DNA of 64,000 nt from Thiorhodovibrio frisius (GTDB lineage Bacteria > Pseudomonadota > Gammaproteobacteria > Chromatiales > Chromatiaceae), in the NCBI RefSeq assembly GCF_033954835.1, contig NZ_CP121471.1:4334501-4398500 (forward strand). The letters run 5' to 3'. Shown piece after piece: positions 22,931 to 33,794 of the stretch (positions are counted from its first letter, which is position 1; each line of letters opens with the position of its first letter). The notes under the pieces were generated by a model. That model made no database searches and was not told the DNA's origin. It saw nothing but the letters and a program-made list of their open reading frames with translations. The position numbers and the translations under genes were made by a program.

Positions 22931-23383
22931 TCAGCGTGAGGCGAACAACCGCTGCCACCAGCGCCTCCGCCCCCGTGCCGGCGCGGTCGCGGTCGGCAGA
23001 TCCACCGGAGCGAGCAAGGACAGCGTCCAGCCCGGCAGCGGCGGATTATCGCTGAAGCCACAGACAACACCGAGGTTGTTTGGGTCGTAAATCTTTACAA
23101 AGCGCGGCTCGCTTAAGGAGTCGGCATAAACGATGCCACAAAAATCCTCGTCGTGCTCGCGTTTGAGCAAAAGGTCGATTTCGTCGATAAAGCGCCTGAT
23201 CCGATCCGCTCCAAGGGGTTCGCTCGGCGGTGGCTCGCCCAAAGCGTAGAGATACCAGCCCTGATCCGCGCGCTGGCGCAGCACCTGCCAGAGTGCCTCG
23301 AGCTGCGGCCAGCGCAGAGCCGAGGTAAAACTGCCGCGAAATGCGACCAGATAGGGATCTTGGTTCGGCGTCTTTGTGGTCAT
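22931..23383 (-). CDS. Conserved-looking hypothetical protein
   Basis: 150 residues if started at ATG 23383 (another ATG two codons earlier; the frame is open further but loses protein character). I do not recognise the family. Features: '[29 protein letters not shown]', here named by its ends, suggests an N-terminal helix-rich part; '[28 protein letters not shown]' a beta-rich middle; and a basic C-terminus '[11 protein letters not shown]'. No signal peptide or membrane helix. It is divergent from purC, 108 bases apart, so the two may share a control region. Codon use matches the host. Probably a real gene of lineage-restricted distribution. Confidence 0.7.
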   Translation of the reverse strand: MTTKTPNQDPYLVAFRGSFTSALRWPQLEALWQVLRQRADQGWYLYALGEPPPSEPLGADRIRRFIDEIDLLLKREHDEDFCGIVYADSLSEPRFVKIYDPNNLGVVCGFSDNPPLPGWTLSLLAPVDLPTATAPARGRRRWWQRLFASR

Positions 23384-23491
23384 TCGCATTCCGCGTTGCT
23401 GTGATAGGCTGCCGTGCCGTTTTTGTGCTGGCGCAAATTCCGGGTCGGGACAAGTTTCTGGCCAGAACAGATTGTTGAGGATCATGCCGTC

Positions 23492-24388
23492 ATGATAGGC
23501 CTGTACGCTGCAAAGATTGACCATCTCCCGCTCATCGGTCAAGGCAAAGTGCGCGACATTTACGCTGTTGATGATGAGTGGCTGCTCATCGTCACCAGCG
23601 ACCGGCTGTCGGCCTTCGACGTGGTGCTACCGCAGCCAATTCCCGGTAAAGGCGAGGTTCTGACCCGGGTGACGCGGTTCTGGCTCGCGCGCACCGCGCA
23701 TCTGATTCCCAACCAATTGCCGCAACAAGGCGCGAACGCCCCGGCGCTCGAGGAGCTGATCCCCGACCCTGAACAGCGCGCGCATATTGGCGAGCGGGCC
23801 ATGCTGGTGCAGCGTCTGCGCCCATTGCCGGTGGAGGCCGTGGTGCGCGGTTACCTGATTGGTTCCGGCTGGAAGGATTATCAGCGCGAGGGTGCTGTCT
23901 GCGGCATCGCCCTGCCACCGGACTTGGTGCAGGCAGCAAGGCTACCCGAGCCCATCTATACCCCGGCGACCAAGGCCGAGGTTGGCGCCCATGATGAGAA
24001 CATCCGCTTTGAGCAGACCCAAGAGCTGCTTGGAGACGACCTTGCCGCCAAGGTGCGCGACATCAGCCTGCGGCTCTACAAAGAAGCCGCCGCTTACGCC
24101 GCAGCGCGCGGGATTATTATCGCTGATACCAAGTTTGAATTCGGCCTTGATCATCAGGGGCGCCTGCATCTCATCGACGAGGTTCTCACGCCGGATTCCT
24201 CGCGCTTCTGGCCAGCCGATGCCTACCGCCCGGGCAGCAGCCCGCCGAGCTTCGACAAGCAATTTGTGCGCGATTATCTGGAGTCCATCCAGTGGGACAA
24301 GCGCCCGCCCGGCCCTGAACTGCCAGCAGAGATTATCGCGCAGACCGCCGCCAAATACGCCGAGGCCGAGCGACGACTAACCGGCTGA
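23492..24388 (+). CDS. purC: Phosphoribosylaminoimidazole-succinocarboxamide synthase
   Basis: 298 residues from ATG 23492. PurC joins aspartate to CAIR in step 8 of purine synthesis using ATP. Visible: '[15 protein letters not shown]' (nucleotide loop), '[16 protein letters not shown]', '[16 protein letters not shown]', '[18 protein letters not shown]', '[11 protein letters not shown]', '[17 protein letters not shown]'. Length matches the ~300-residue long form found in many proteobacteria and yeast rather than the ~237-residue E. coli form. The frame is open upstream to 23414, but homology starts here. Followed 22 bases later by a BASS transporter gene on the same strand. Confidence 0.96.
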   Translation: MIGLYAAKIDHLPLIGQGKVRDIYAVDDEWLLIVTSDRLSAFDVVLPQPIPGKGEVLTRVTRFWLARTAHLIPNQLPQQGANAPALEELIPDPEQRAHIGERAMLVQRLRPLPVEAVVRGYLIGSGWKDYQREGAVCGIALPPDLVQAARLPEPIYTPATKAEVGAHDENIRFEQTQELLGDDLAAKVRDISLRLYKEAAAYAAARGIIIADTKFEFGLDHQGRLHLIDEVLTPDSSRFWPADAYRPGSSPPSFDKQFVRDYLESIQWDKRPPGPELPAEIIAQTAAKYAEAERRLTG

Positions 24389-24410
24389 GCGTCAGCGGAG
24401 CACAAAGACG

Positions 24411-25355
24411 ATGACGCGTCTCACCACCCTCTTCCCCTTGTGGGCGCTGCTCGGCGCCCTGCTTGCCTGGTGGCTGCCAGGGCTGTTCGCCCCCGGCAAG
24501 CCGCTTATCGTGCCGCTGCTCAGCCTTGTAATGCTGGGGATGGGATTGACCCTGGACTGGCGCCAATTCGCCACTGTCTGGTCGCGGCGCTCCGTGGTGG
24601 TTCTGGGCGTGAGCTTGCAGTTTTTGATCATGCCGCTCGCCGCTTGGGCAATTGCCATTGGCCTGCGGCTGCCGCCAGAGCTGGCCGTTGGTATGGTGCT
24701 GCTCGGCGCGAGCCCAGGCGGCACGGCATCGAACCTGATCTGCTACCTGGCGCGCGGTGATGTGGCCCTCTCAATCACCCTGACAAGCGTCTCGACCCTG
24801 CTCGCCATCCTGGCCACGCCGGCGCTGACGCTGGCCTACGCCGGCCAGCAGGTGCCGGTGCCGGCAGCCGCCATGCTGATCTCGATGCTGAAAGTGGTGC
24901 TGGCGCCTGTAGCCATCGGCGTAGCCATTAATACCTGGCTGGGCAGGCGCCTGACGCGGGCAAAAGCCGCGTTCCCGGTGATCTCCATGCTGGCAATTGT
25001 GATCATCATTGCGATTGTGGTGGCGCTCAACCGCGATCAGATCGCGCAAACCGGCGCGCTTCTGATGTTGGCCGTGATGCTGCACAATGGCTTTGGATTG
25101 CTCGGCGGCTATTGGCTCGCCCGCTGGCTCACGCACGACGAACGCACCGCGCGCACCCTGGCCATTGAGGTTGGCATGCAAAACTCCGGGCTCGCAGTTG
25201 CCCTGGCCAGCCAGTATTTTTCCGCTGCTGCGGCTCTGCCCGGCGCCATTTTCTCTGTCTGGCATAACCTGAGTGGCTCGCTGCTCGCCGCCGCCTGGGC
25301 GCACCGCCCAATCCCGGGCAAGAATAATCGATCCGCACAAAGTCGTGATCAATGA
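24411..25355 (+). CDS. Bile acid:sodium symporter family (BASS) transporter
   Basis: 314 residues, about 9-10 transmembrane helices. Family marks: 'LVMLGMGLTLDWRQF', 'QFLIMPLAAWAIA', 'VLLGASPGGTASNLICYLARGDVALSIT' (core crossover region, abbreviated by its ends), 'AIEVGMQNSGLAVALA'. Related YocS/BASS proteins import pantoate, bile acids, pyruvate or other organic anions with Na+; the substrate here cannot be told. The last ~15 residues are polar. Downstream of purC with a short gap, perhaps co-transcribed but with no clear pathway link. Confidence 0.9.
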   Translation: MTRLTTLFPLWALLGALLAWWLPGLFAPGKPLIVPLLSLVMLGMGLTLDWRQFATVWSRRSVVVLGVSLQFLIMPLAAWAIAIGLRLPPELAVGMVLLGASPGGTASNLICYLARGDVALSITLTSVSTLLAILATPALTLAYAGQQVPVPAAAMLISMLKVVLAPVAIGVAINTWLGRRLTRAKAAFPVISMLAIVIIIAIVVALNRDQIAQTGALLMLAVMLHNGFGLLGGYWLARWLTHDERTARTLAIEVGMQNSGLAVALASQYFSAAAALPGAIFSVWHNLSGSLLAAAWAHRPIPGKNNRSAQSRDQ

Positions 25356-25486
25356 CACAATTCCGCAACAATCATGCGTTTTCGCCGCCATCGGAATCAA
25401 CAATCTCGCACAAAGATGCAACGGAGCAAAAAATCGATCCGCAAACGCGCTAGAATGCCGACATCTCAACGAAGGTGATCTTGGTT

Positions 25487-26497
25487 ATGTGGCCTTTACT
25501 GCTGCGCGCGCTCCTGGTTCTGGTGTTCGCGCTTATTCTATTTGCCCTTGTCGGACCACTATTCATCGACCCCAATCCGGCCCCCGAACACTCGCCGGTG
25601 CATGTCGAACCGTCTGCGGCAACCTTCGGGTTCATCACCATTCCCGTCAGCGGCACGCCGGGACTGCGTGTTCATTATCGCGACTCCACTGACCCCCAGC
25701 GCGATGATCTCAACCCGCTCGGCCATCGGAATTTTCTTCTGCTGCACGGCTTTACCTTCAACCTGTCGACCTGGGACCCGATGTTCGTCTTCTTCGCCAA
25801 GGAAGGACGCACGGTCGCTTATGACCAACTCCCCTATGGGCTGAGCGAAAAGCCCTTGCCGGCAGGTCTCAAAGACGCCAACCCTTATGCCAAGGCATCT
25901 GCCATCGAGCAACTCCTTGCCCTGATGGACGCGCTCGAGATGCCGCAGGCGATCCTGGTGGGTAACTCGGCCGGCGGCACCCTGGCACTTGATGTCGCGC
26001 GGCGCGCACCCGAGCGCGTCAGCGGCCTGATTCTGATCAGCCCCTGGGTTTACGCCAATCGCCCCACCTTCCCGGCCTGGCTGGTCAACTCTCCACAGAT
26101 GAAGCGCATCAGCCTGCTGCTCGGGCGTTATTTGGGCAAAAACATGCCGCTGCTCGATCTCGCCTATGCCAACCCCGAACGCATCAGCGACGAGCGGCGG
26201 GAGCTTGCCGCTGACCATAGCTGGACACCCGGCTGGGATCTGGCCTGGGGCGCGCTGATGAACCGCTCACTGATCGATGCCGTCACCGTCAGCGAATCGC
26301 TGGCGGACATCACCCAGCCGACCCTGATCATCGCAGGCGCAGAAGATCAAATCGTCAAGATGGCCGACAGCGCCCGCGCCGCCAACACCATGCCCAATGC
26401 TGAATTCGCAGTCCTGCCCGAGTGCGGTCACGTCCCACACGAGGAATGCCCGGATCTGGTCAGGGCGATCATTGCCGACTGGCTACGGCGCCTCTAA
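25487..26497 (+). CDS. Alpha/beta-fold hydrolase, membrane anchored
   Basis: 336 residues from ATG 25487 (gaagg 11 bases upstream; a GTG at 25475 is an alternative). One N-terminal transmembrane anchor 'LLLRALLVLVFALILFALVG', then an alpha/beta hydrolase domain: oxyanion 'LLLHGFTFNLSTWD', nucleophile elbow 'LVGNSAGGTLAL' (Ser), acid 'IAGAEDQIVKMA' (Asp) and 'PECGHVPHEECP' (His). The catalytic triad is complete. Substrate unknown; the family includes esterases, lipases and haloalkane-type enzymes. Its 3' end overlaps the convergent peptide-binding-protein gene by 29 bases. Confidence 0.88.
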   Translation: MWPLLLRALLVLVFALILFALVGPLFIDPNPAPEHSPVHVEPSAATFGFITIPVSGTPGLRVHYRDSTDPQRDDLNPLGHRNFLLLHGFTFNLSTWDPMFVFFAKEGRTVAYDQLPYGLSEKPLPAGLKDANPYAKASAIEQLLALMDALEMPQAILVGNSAGGTLALDVARRAPERVSGLILISPWVYANRPTFPAWLVNSPQMKRISLLLGRYLGKNMPLLDLAYANPERISDERRELAADHSWTPGWDLAWGALMNRSLIDAVTVSESLADITQPTLIIAGAEDQIVKMADSARAANTMPNAEFAVLPECGHVPHEECPDLVRAIIADWLRRL

Positions 26498-28064
26498 CAC
26501 CGCTGCGGCCAGCGCGGACTTGCGCGCGACTGGTCACCACGCTTTCCAGGCCATCGTAGTCGCCATCGGGAGCGAGCCGATAGCCGCTGATTTCGGCGCG
26601 CCTGGCCAGAATCTGGTCCTCATACCAGAGCGGGACATAGGGCAGTTCGCGCAACAACCGCGCTTGCAGCTCGCGATAGAGCCTGGCCCTTTCTGCCAGC
26701 CCCTCGGTCATTCCCGCGCGGTCGATTAAATCATCGACCCGCGCGTCGCGAAAGCGCCCGCGATTGGCACCTTTAGGCGGCAGGGATTCACTATGAAACA
26801 CATAGCGAAAAATATCCGGCCCCCGCACCCCCACCCAGGTCAGACTATAAAGCTGAAAGCGCCCGGCCTTGATGTCGCCAAAGAAGGTGCCCCAATCATA
26901 ACTGCGGATGCGAAGCTCAATGCCCACCGGCTTAAGTTGGGCTTGAATCACACTGGCCACGCGCAGCCGAAAGGGATCGCTTGAGGTCTTGTAGCTCAGT
27001 TGCAGCGGGCGCTCAGGTCCGTAGCCAAGCTCGGCGAGCAGCTCCCGCGCGCGTTGCGGATCATGCGCATAGGGCTTGAGGTCGGGCGCACCGGCCCAGT
27101 GCTCTGGTGGCAGCAGCGCCTGCGCGGGCCGTCCCAGACCACGAAACAGGTACTTGAGAATGGCCTCGCGATCGATGGCATGGGCAATAGCCAGGCGCAG
27201 CTGGCGTTGGCTTAGCAGCGGATCCTCGAGATTAAAGCCCAGGTAAGCGAAATTCACGCCGGGGCGAGTTTCGACCACCACGGCGGACTGCTCACGCAGG
27301 TAATCGACCAGCTCCGGGGCCAGATCGTTCTGTAGCATCTGGACCTCACCGCGCAGGAGTTTCATAACCCGCACATTTGGGTCTTTGACCGTCACCAGCT
27401 CGATGCGCTGACCGTCGCGGCGACGCTCAAGCAGCAGCCGGCCAGTTTCCGGCCAATCACGGACCAGAAAGGGTCCGCTGCCCAGAGGTGCGCGCGCAAA
27501 ATCCCGACCAGCGGCAACTGCCTTTGCCGGCAGAATGCCAAGACCAAGATAGGACGGAAACAGCGGGTCCGAGCGGCTCAGCACAAACTCCAGATGATCC
27601 TCATCCAGCAGCCGGATCTCCTCGATCAGATCAAGCTGCGATCCATGCGGGGAGCCCGTCGCCGGGTCGAGCAGGGATTGGTAGGTGGCCGCAACATCCG
27701 CTGCCGTCAGCCAACTGCCATCGGAAAAACGCCGCCCCTCTTGGCCCAGCGCAAAGCGGTAGCGCCGCGCCGAAAGCTGCTCCCAAGTTGCCAGGCCAGG
27801 CACCACCTGGCCAGTGTCATCAAAATCGACCAGCGTGCGATAGAGCAGATGATTGACCCGCTCGGAGGTGGCATCCGTCGCATGGCGCGGATCGAGATTG
27901 CGCGCGGAGTTGGCGATGCCAAACCTAATGACGCTATCGGGCTCATTGGGCGCACCGCAAGCCACAAGCAGCAGGCAGGCCCAAAGCCCGAGCAGATGTC
28001 TGAGCAAGGGCCAACGCGGGTGGTAACAAGTCTTCAGTGCGCGCTGGTGCTGGCTGTTATGCAC
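26469..28064 (-). CDS. ABC transporter solute-binding lipoprotein, family 5 (peptide/nickel type)
   Basis: 531 residues from a GTG at 28064. N-terminal signal with lipobox LLVACGA (Cys about 36) implies a membrane-anchored periplasmic lipoprotein. The SBP_bac_5 domain shows 'RFSDGSWLTAADVAATYQSL', 'APLGSGPFLVRDW', 'FNLEDPLLSQRQLRLAIAHAIDREAIL' (abbreviated family signature) and 'LPYVPLWYEDQ'. Such proteins bind oligopeptides, dipeptides or nickel. No permease or ATPase gene of the Opp/Dpp type lies nearby, so it must work with a transporter encoded elsewhere. Convergent with the hydrolase gene, with overlapping 3' ends. Confidence 0.9.
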   Translation of the reverse strand: MHNSQHQRALKTCYHPRWPLLRHLLGLWACLLLVACGAPNEPDSVIRFGIANSARNLDPRHATDATSERVNHLLYRTLVDFDDTGQVVPGLATWEQLSARRYRFALGQEGRRFSDGSWLTAADVAATYQSLLDPATGSPHGSQLDLIEEIRLLDEDHLEFVLSRSDPLFPSYLGLGILPAKAVAAGRDFARAPLGSGPFLVRDWPETGRLLLERRRDGQRIELVTVKDPNVRVMKLLRGEVQMLQNDLAPELVDYLREQSAVVVETRPGVNFAYLGFNLEDPLLSQRQLRLAIAHAIDREAILKYLFRGLGRPAQALLPPEHWAGAPDLKPYAHDPQRARELLAELGYGPERPLQLSYKTSSDPFRLRVASVIQAQLKPVGIELRIRSYDWGTFFGDIKAGRFQLYSLTWVGVRGPDIFRYVFHSESLPPKGANRGRFRDARVDDLIDRAGMTEGLAERARLYRELQARLLRELPYVPLWYEDQILARRAEISGYRLAPDGDYDGLESVVTSRAQVRAGRSGVRGAVASRQ

Positions 28065-28111
28065 GGATCAGACTCTTGGCGCGAGGCTGTTGGTTGCCGA
28101 GGCGCGGCCAG

Positions 28112-28579
28112 TCACCAGCGGCCGAAAGGATGGCGCGCCAGGCTGGCATTAAAATAGCGCGGATCATCCGAGACCTCGGCACCCAGCCAGTCCGGGCGCG
28201 AAAAGGCCTGATCGGCACTGGGCAGTTCGATCTCGGCCAGCACCAGACCTTGGTTTTCGCCCGCGAACTCATCGACCTCCCACAGCCAGCCGCCCTCATG
28301 CAGCAGATAGCGGCGTTTGTCGATCAGCGGCCCCTGGGCAAATTCCGCCAGCATGGCCTCGGCATCGGCGGGCGGAATCCCGTACTCGAACTCTGAACGC
28401 GCAATTCCCTTGGTGGCGCCCTTGAGCGTCAGGTAAGCCTGGTCATCGCGCACCCGCACCCGCAGAGTCAGGCGCGCATCGGCACTCAGATAGCCTTGGC
28501 GAATACGCGACTCAGACTCCACCCGCGCACGCCAGCTATCGTCCTTGACCAGGAATTTGCGTTCAATTTCAATGGCCAT
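28112..28579 (-). CDS. CYTH domain phosphatase/cyclase family protein
   Basis: 155 residues. The name-giving 'EIERKFLV' motif stands at residues 4-11; further charged motifs 'RLTLRVRVRDDQAYLTLKG', 'EFEYGIP', 'DKRRYLL', 'WEVDEFAGENQGLVLAEIEL' line the tunnel that binds two metal ions and a triphosphate. Family members are inorganic triphosphatases, thiamine triphosphatases or class IV adenylate cyclases; short bacterial forms like this are mostly tripolyphosphatases. Starts at ATG 28579. Located downstream of vapC on the same strand, separated by about 100 bases that hold a tiny frame. Confidence 0.9.
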   Translation of the reverse strand: MAIEIERKFLVKDDSWRARVESESRIRQGYLSADARLTLRVRVRDDQAYLTLKGATKGIARSEFEYGIPPADAEAMLAEFAQGPLIDKRRYLLHEGGWLWEVDEFAGENQGLVLAEIELPSADQAFSRPDWLGAEVSDDPRYFNASLARHPFGRW

Positions 28580-28588
28580 TGGCGCTAC

Positions 28589-28684
28589 TCAATCCGCATT
28601 GCGAAGACCAGCGTGGATCAAGTCGGCGTCGACCAGAATCGCGTTGTCAGGAACGGACAAGGTCCCAGCAATCACTCGGTTCAT
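28589..28684 (-). CDS. Tiny frame overlapping vapC stop (31 residues), doubtful
   Basis: ATG at 28684 overlaps the vapC stop as ATGA, and the frame continues for 31 residues (MNRVIAGTLSVPDNAILVDA...) to a stop at 28589. No family recognised. It could be a small coupled peptide, a truncated beginning of a lost third gene, or chance. No independent Shine-Dalgarno beyond the vapC 3' end. Confidence 0.25.
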   Translation of the reverse strand: MNRVIAGTLSVPDNAILVDADLIHAGLRNAD

Positions 28685-29103
28685 GAGAAATCCTCGGCCA
28701 AAGCGGAACGGATATCCGTGCGAGAAAAATCATCGCCCTTAAACAACAAAGGGGCTCCAGCATGCTCCGCCAACGCGTATGAAAAGCAATCTCCAAAGTT
28801 AAGACCAGCCGGATGCCGTCCTTTGCCAAAACGCCGATAAGCCATGGCCGCCCCGTCCGCCAACTTTTCATCCAAGGGTTGGGTTTGGATTTCCTCCAGC
28901 GCGAGAAACTGCTTCGCACGATCCGCCCCGACTGAGCCGAATCGAGCCTGCATCACCAGAAGCAATTCCGTTCGGTTGGCGGCGCAAAGCACAATCCTGC
29001 GAGCCAATTTCAAACGCTCCAAGAGCGCGCACGCATCCGCCTCGCCGGTCAATATAGCGACCAACGCACTGGTATCGACAACCAAGTCAATTGCAGAGGC
29101 CAT
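28681..29103 (-). CDS. vapC: VapC-type PIN-domain RNase toxin
   Basis: 140 residues from ATG 29103. PIN-domain acidic residues are present: Asp in 'LVVDTSALVAIL', Glu in 'NRTELLLVMQ' and Asp in 'LNFGDCFSYALA'. This is the standard arrangement of VapC/FitB-type site-specific RNases, which cut tRNA or rRNA when the antitoxin is degraded. It overlaps the antitoxin gene by 17 bases. All catalytic positions look intact. Confidence 0.92.
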   Translation of the reverse strand: MASAIDLVVDTSALVAILTGEADACALLERLKLARRIVLCAANRTELLLVMQARFGSVGADRAKQFLALEEIQTQPLDEKLADGAAMAYRRFGKGRHPAGLNFGDCFSYALAEHAGAPLLFKGDDFSRTDIRSALAEDFS

Positions 29104-29401
29104 CGTTGTTATAGTCCAAAATTGCCTCAGCAGGACGCGCGTCCCGAACTGGCAGCGCCCAAAGTTCACGACGCAGCCAAGCCAGGGACTGTTCTAAATC
29201 GGGCCGTGCGTCGGCGCTAAGGCTCGCAGTCCCGGCAACCGCAGAGGATGAATCCTCGCACTTCAGGGAAGCCTCTGCTGAAAGTGCAGACTCCAGCGCC
29301 AGCATGGCCTGCTGCGGCACGGATCTTTGGTGCGCGGCAGCAACGGCCTTGAGCCTGTGATGCAAATCATCAGGAATATCGCGCAACATCAAGGATGGCA
29401 T
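29087..29401 (-). CDS. FitA-like ribbon-helix-helix antitoxin
   Basis: 104 residues from ATG 29401. The N-terminal 40 residues 'MPSLMLRDIPDDLHHRLKAV' and 'HQRSVPQQAMLAL' are an Arc/FitA-type ribbon-helix-helix. The C-terminal part, ending '...RPAEAILDYNNDG', would wrap the PIN toxin. Autoregulation by the complex is expected for the family. The gene starts 34 bases from the end of tgt on the same strand, so some readthrough from tgt is possible. Confidence 0.87.
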   Translation of the reverse strand: MPSLMLRDIPDDLHHRLKAVAAAHQRSVPQQAMLALESALSAEASLKCEDSSSAVAGTASLSADARPDLEQSLAWLRRELWALPVRDARPAEAILDYNNDGLCN

Positions 29402-29434
29402 TGATCAGACCTCCGAACTTAGCAATGGTGGACC

Positions 29435-31298
<1,864 letters not shown>

Positions 31299-31389
31299 AG
31301 TCCTTATCGTCCTCCCATATCCCGCAGCCCAGGTGACAAAAAAAAGATCCAGTGATGACAGTTTCGCTCGATAGCAATTGCAAACTGAT

Positions 31390-31523
31390 TTTCGGTTTTG
31401 GGTCGGGTGACGCCCATGGGGGCCTCAGCGGCAGGACGCCGCCGGGCAGCCGCCCTGAATGCAAATGGGGGACGTATTCACGGCGCCCCCCGTGGCCGTC
31501 ACCCGACCCAGAACGAGCCGAAA
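31390..31523. repeat. Dispersed inverted-repeat element, copy A
   Basis: Outer arms 'ttgggtcgggtgacg' (left, to 31412) and 'cgtcacccgaccca' (right, from 31497) are complementary, with flanking ttcgg/ccgaa. The interior holds a GC hairpin (cagcggc/gccgccg region) and the box 'gacgtattcacggcg' (31471-31485). The same order of elements recurs at 55843-55956. It lies in the ~340-base gap between the HAD gene and msrA, which otherwise shows no gene. It may be a non-autonomous mobile repeat or a structured RNA/DNA element. Confidence 0.75.
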
Positions 31524-31639
31524 TCTCAAAGCGTTTCGGAATAGCTTGCCAATCGGAGCCCGCGACCTGATCTTTGCCAACAGGTGGCCGATTGGGGCCA
31601 TTATCAAGCCAGAAACAACCCTTAGCGAAGGTGGCCATC

Positions 31640-32233
31640 ATGTTCCCATTCGGCAAAAAACTCGAACTCCCTGGCCCGGGCGATGCCCTGCCGGGGCGCC
31701 GTCAACCCATGATGATTGGTAGTCAGCATCTGGTGCTGGGCACGGCGATGCGCCCGCCTTTCCCTGCTGGCATGCGCCAGGTGCTATTTGGCATGGGCTG
31801 TTTTTGGGGCGCCGAGCAGCGCTTCTGGCAGCTTGATGGCGTCCATACCACGGCGGTTGGATATGCCGGCGGACTCACACCCAACCCGACTTACGAGGAA
31901 GTCTGCACCGGCCTGACTGGGCATACCGAGGTGGTGCTGGTGGTGTTCGACCCCGCTCACCTGCCCTTCACCGCCTGTCTGGAAACCTTTTGGAGCGGCC
32001 ATAATCCCACCTCCGGCATGCGCCAAGGAGTCGATATTGGCACCCAGTACCGCTCGGTTATTTTCACCGATGGAGAGGATCATCTCGCCCTGGCCCGGGA
32101 AAGTCTGGCGGCTGAGCAACGCAGGCTCGATGCCAACAGCAGCGGCACCATCACCACCGAGGTCCGCGCCGCACCACCGCTATATTATGCCGAAGACTAC
32201 CATCAGCAGTATGCGGCGCGGCGCTTGCGCTGA
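31640..32233 (+). CDS. msrA: Peptide methionine sulfoxide reductase A
   Basis: 197 residues from ATG 31640. The catalytic motif '[19 protein letters not shown]' carries the active Cys; '[17 protein letters not shown]', '[12 protein letters not shown]', 'FWSGHNPT' and 'GTQYRSVIF' are the family blocks. MsrA reduces methionine-S-sulfoxide in proteins. The N-terminal ~45 residues before the catalytic domain match the longer gammaproteobacterial form (as in E. coli MsrA, 212 residues). The resolving Cys typical of the E. coli C-terminus is not seen at the very end ('YAARRLR'). Confidence 0.95.
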   Translation: MFPFGKKLELPGPGDALPGRRQPMMIGSQHLVLGTAMRPPFPAGMRQVLFGMGCFWGAEQRFWQLDGVHTTAVGYAGGLTPNPTYEEVCTGLTGHTEVVLVVFDPAHLPFTACLETFWSGHNPTSGMRQGVDIGTQYRSVIFTDGEDHLALARESLAAEQRRLDANSSGTITTEVRAAPPLYYAEDYHQQYAARRLR

Positions 32234-32352
32234 AACCCAGTCAGCTGATTGACCAGAATTATCATCGCGTGCCGAGTCTGGGAGAGGCAACGTCCAGGTC
32301 GCCTTCTGTTCACCCGCCGATCAAGCCTCCCAGCAAAGCCAGAACGCGCGGA

Positions 32353-33042
32353 TCAATCAGCCCCTGCCGCCGCCCGGTCCAGCAGCACCAGTGCCCGCCC
32401 GGCTGCGGCGACCTGAGCGACCGGCAGATGCTCCCCCTGCTGCCATTGCCTCAGCGCCTGGTGTTTTCCACCGCCCGTCACCAACAGCAGCATCCGCCGG
32501 CAGGACACCAGCGCCATTGGCGTGAGCGACACCCGCTCGGGCGGCGGCTTGGGTGCCCCGCGCACTGGCATGATCAGCGCTTGCTCTGGCCACGCATGCC
32601 CCGGAAACAGACTGGCGGTATGCCCGTCCTCGCCCATGCCGAGCAGCACCAGATCAAAAGGCAGTGCCTCGGCGACCACGGGCGCATAAGCCAGTGCCGC
32701 AGCCTCCGGTCCAAGTTCAGCTGGCATGGCGGCAAGCTGATCTGGCGCAATGCCAGCCGGCTCCAGCCAGGCGGTGCGCGCCATGTGGCTGTTGCGCTCG
32801 GCATCATCCACCGGCAGGCAGCGCTCGTCGCCAATGAAAAAGCGCCAGCCGGTCCAGTCCTCGCGCGCACCGGCCAACCGCCGATAGGCCGCCTCCGGCG
32901 TAGTGCCACCGGCCAGCACCAGATAGAACTGACCGCGCTCGGCGACCGCCGCCCGCCCCTGCTCCAGAATCAACTCAGCCGCCGCTGCGGCCACCGCATC
33001 AGCATCGGCCAAGACTTGGGTGTCGACTCCCGGCAATTGCAT
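32353..33042 (-). CDS. pgl: 6-phosphogluconolactonase (DevB type)
   Basis: 229 residues. Motifs: 'LVLAGGTTPEAAYRRLA', 'WRFFIGDERCLPVDDAERN', 'LLGMGEDGHTASLFPGH'. Pgl hydrolyses 6-phosphogluconolactone in the oxidative pentose phosphate pathway. ATG 33042. No zwf or gnd gene adjoins within the window, so it is a lone gene here. Length is typical (about 225-260). Confidence 0.94.
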   Translation of the reverse strand: MQLPGVDTQVLADADAVAAAAAELILEQGRAAVAERGQFYLVLAGGTTPEAAYRRLAGAREDWTGWRFFIGDERCLPVDDAERNSHMARTAWLEPAGIAPDQLAAMPAELGPEAAALAYAPVVAEALPFDLVLLGMGEDGHTASLFPGHAWPEQALIMPVRGAPKPPPERVSLTPMALVSCRRMLLLVTGGGKHQALRQWQQGEHLPVAQVAAAGRALVLLDRAAAGAD

Positions 33043-33111
33043 CGCTCGGCCCTCTATACTTTACTGTGAATCAGACGGATTCATTACCCTGGGTGGTCGG
33101 GACCATGAAAG

Positions 33112-33477
33112 TTAGTGATGATCATGCGCGCAGCCGCTCGCGCCCTTCAGTTCGCCGGCAGCGTAGGCGTCAATGGCCGCGCCGACGCTTGAATGATGAC
33201 CCGTGGCAACCTCGATGCCAAGTTGATCGAAGAACTCGATCGCCCGGCCGCCCATGCCGCCGGAGAGCACCACATTGGCCCCCAGCGATTTGACAAAATC
33301 CGGAATCTGCCCCGGCTGATGCTGCTCAGCATAAGGATTGACACAGATATCCGTTGATTTGACCTGGCTTTTTTCGTCCAGAGTGGCCAGCACGAAATGG
33401 CTGCAATGGCCAAAGTGCATCGACATCTCTCCGGCTAGCCCGCGGTCATCGTTCGCCGTCACGGCAATGGTCTTCAT
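33112..33477 (-). CDS. Dinitrogenase iron-molybdenum cofactor (NifX/NafY-like) family protein
   Basis: 121 residues: 'MKTIAVTANDDRGLAGEMSM' then 'HFGHCSHF', 'VVLSGGMGGRAIEFFDQLGI' and a His-rich tail 'GCAHDHH'. The family (PF02579) includes NifX, NafY, the NifB C-terminus and small stand-alone proteins that bind iron-sulfur or cofactor intermediates. No nif gene is nearby, so a nitrogenase role is not implied; the MTH1175-like stand-alone group is more likely. The His-rich end may bind metal. ATG 33477. Confidence 0.88.
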   Translation of the reverse strand: MKTIAVTANDDRGLAGEMSMHFGHCSHFVLATLDEKSQVKSTDICVNPYAEQHQPGQIPDFVKSLGANVVLSGGMGGRAIEFFDQLGIEVATGHHSSVGAAIDAYAAGELKGASGCAHDHH

Positions 33478-33794
33478 TCAGGTATCCTCAGTCTTTGGAA
33501 GCAACAGAACGTTTGCGGAAACTTATCGCGAACACTGGTCTGGCAGCCCAACTTCGCGACAGCAGCTGTCATTAAAGCCGAAAGAGGCATCGGCCCACAT
33601 TGCCGGTTATCAAGCGCGTCGTTCTCTGGACTCAAAAAGCGCGACAGGGCACTATGGGGACCGACAGAGTTGGCATTCTGGACCGGTCTGAGCGTATCGC
33701 GGTGCTTGCCCCGGACAAGCCCAAGACTTTCGAGGAAACTGATCGGACAGCTGCCACCCTCAACAGTTGCAATCACAGCTCACAGGACAGTGCG
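33478..33794. other. Gap between divergent NifX-like and DUF3127 genes
   Basis: 317 bases between divergent starts. An open plus-strand frame continues upstream from the DUF3127 gene but its sequence has no family character. I see no repeat, terminator or confident promoter. It must hold control elements for both genes. Confidence 0.4.

Noticed and set aside
33112-33477. NifX-like gene taken as sign of a nitrogen-fixation locus
   Set aside because: No nif genes within the window; the family has many stand-alone members.
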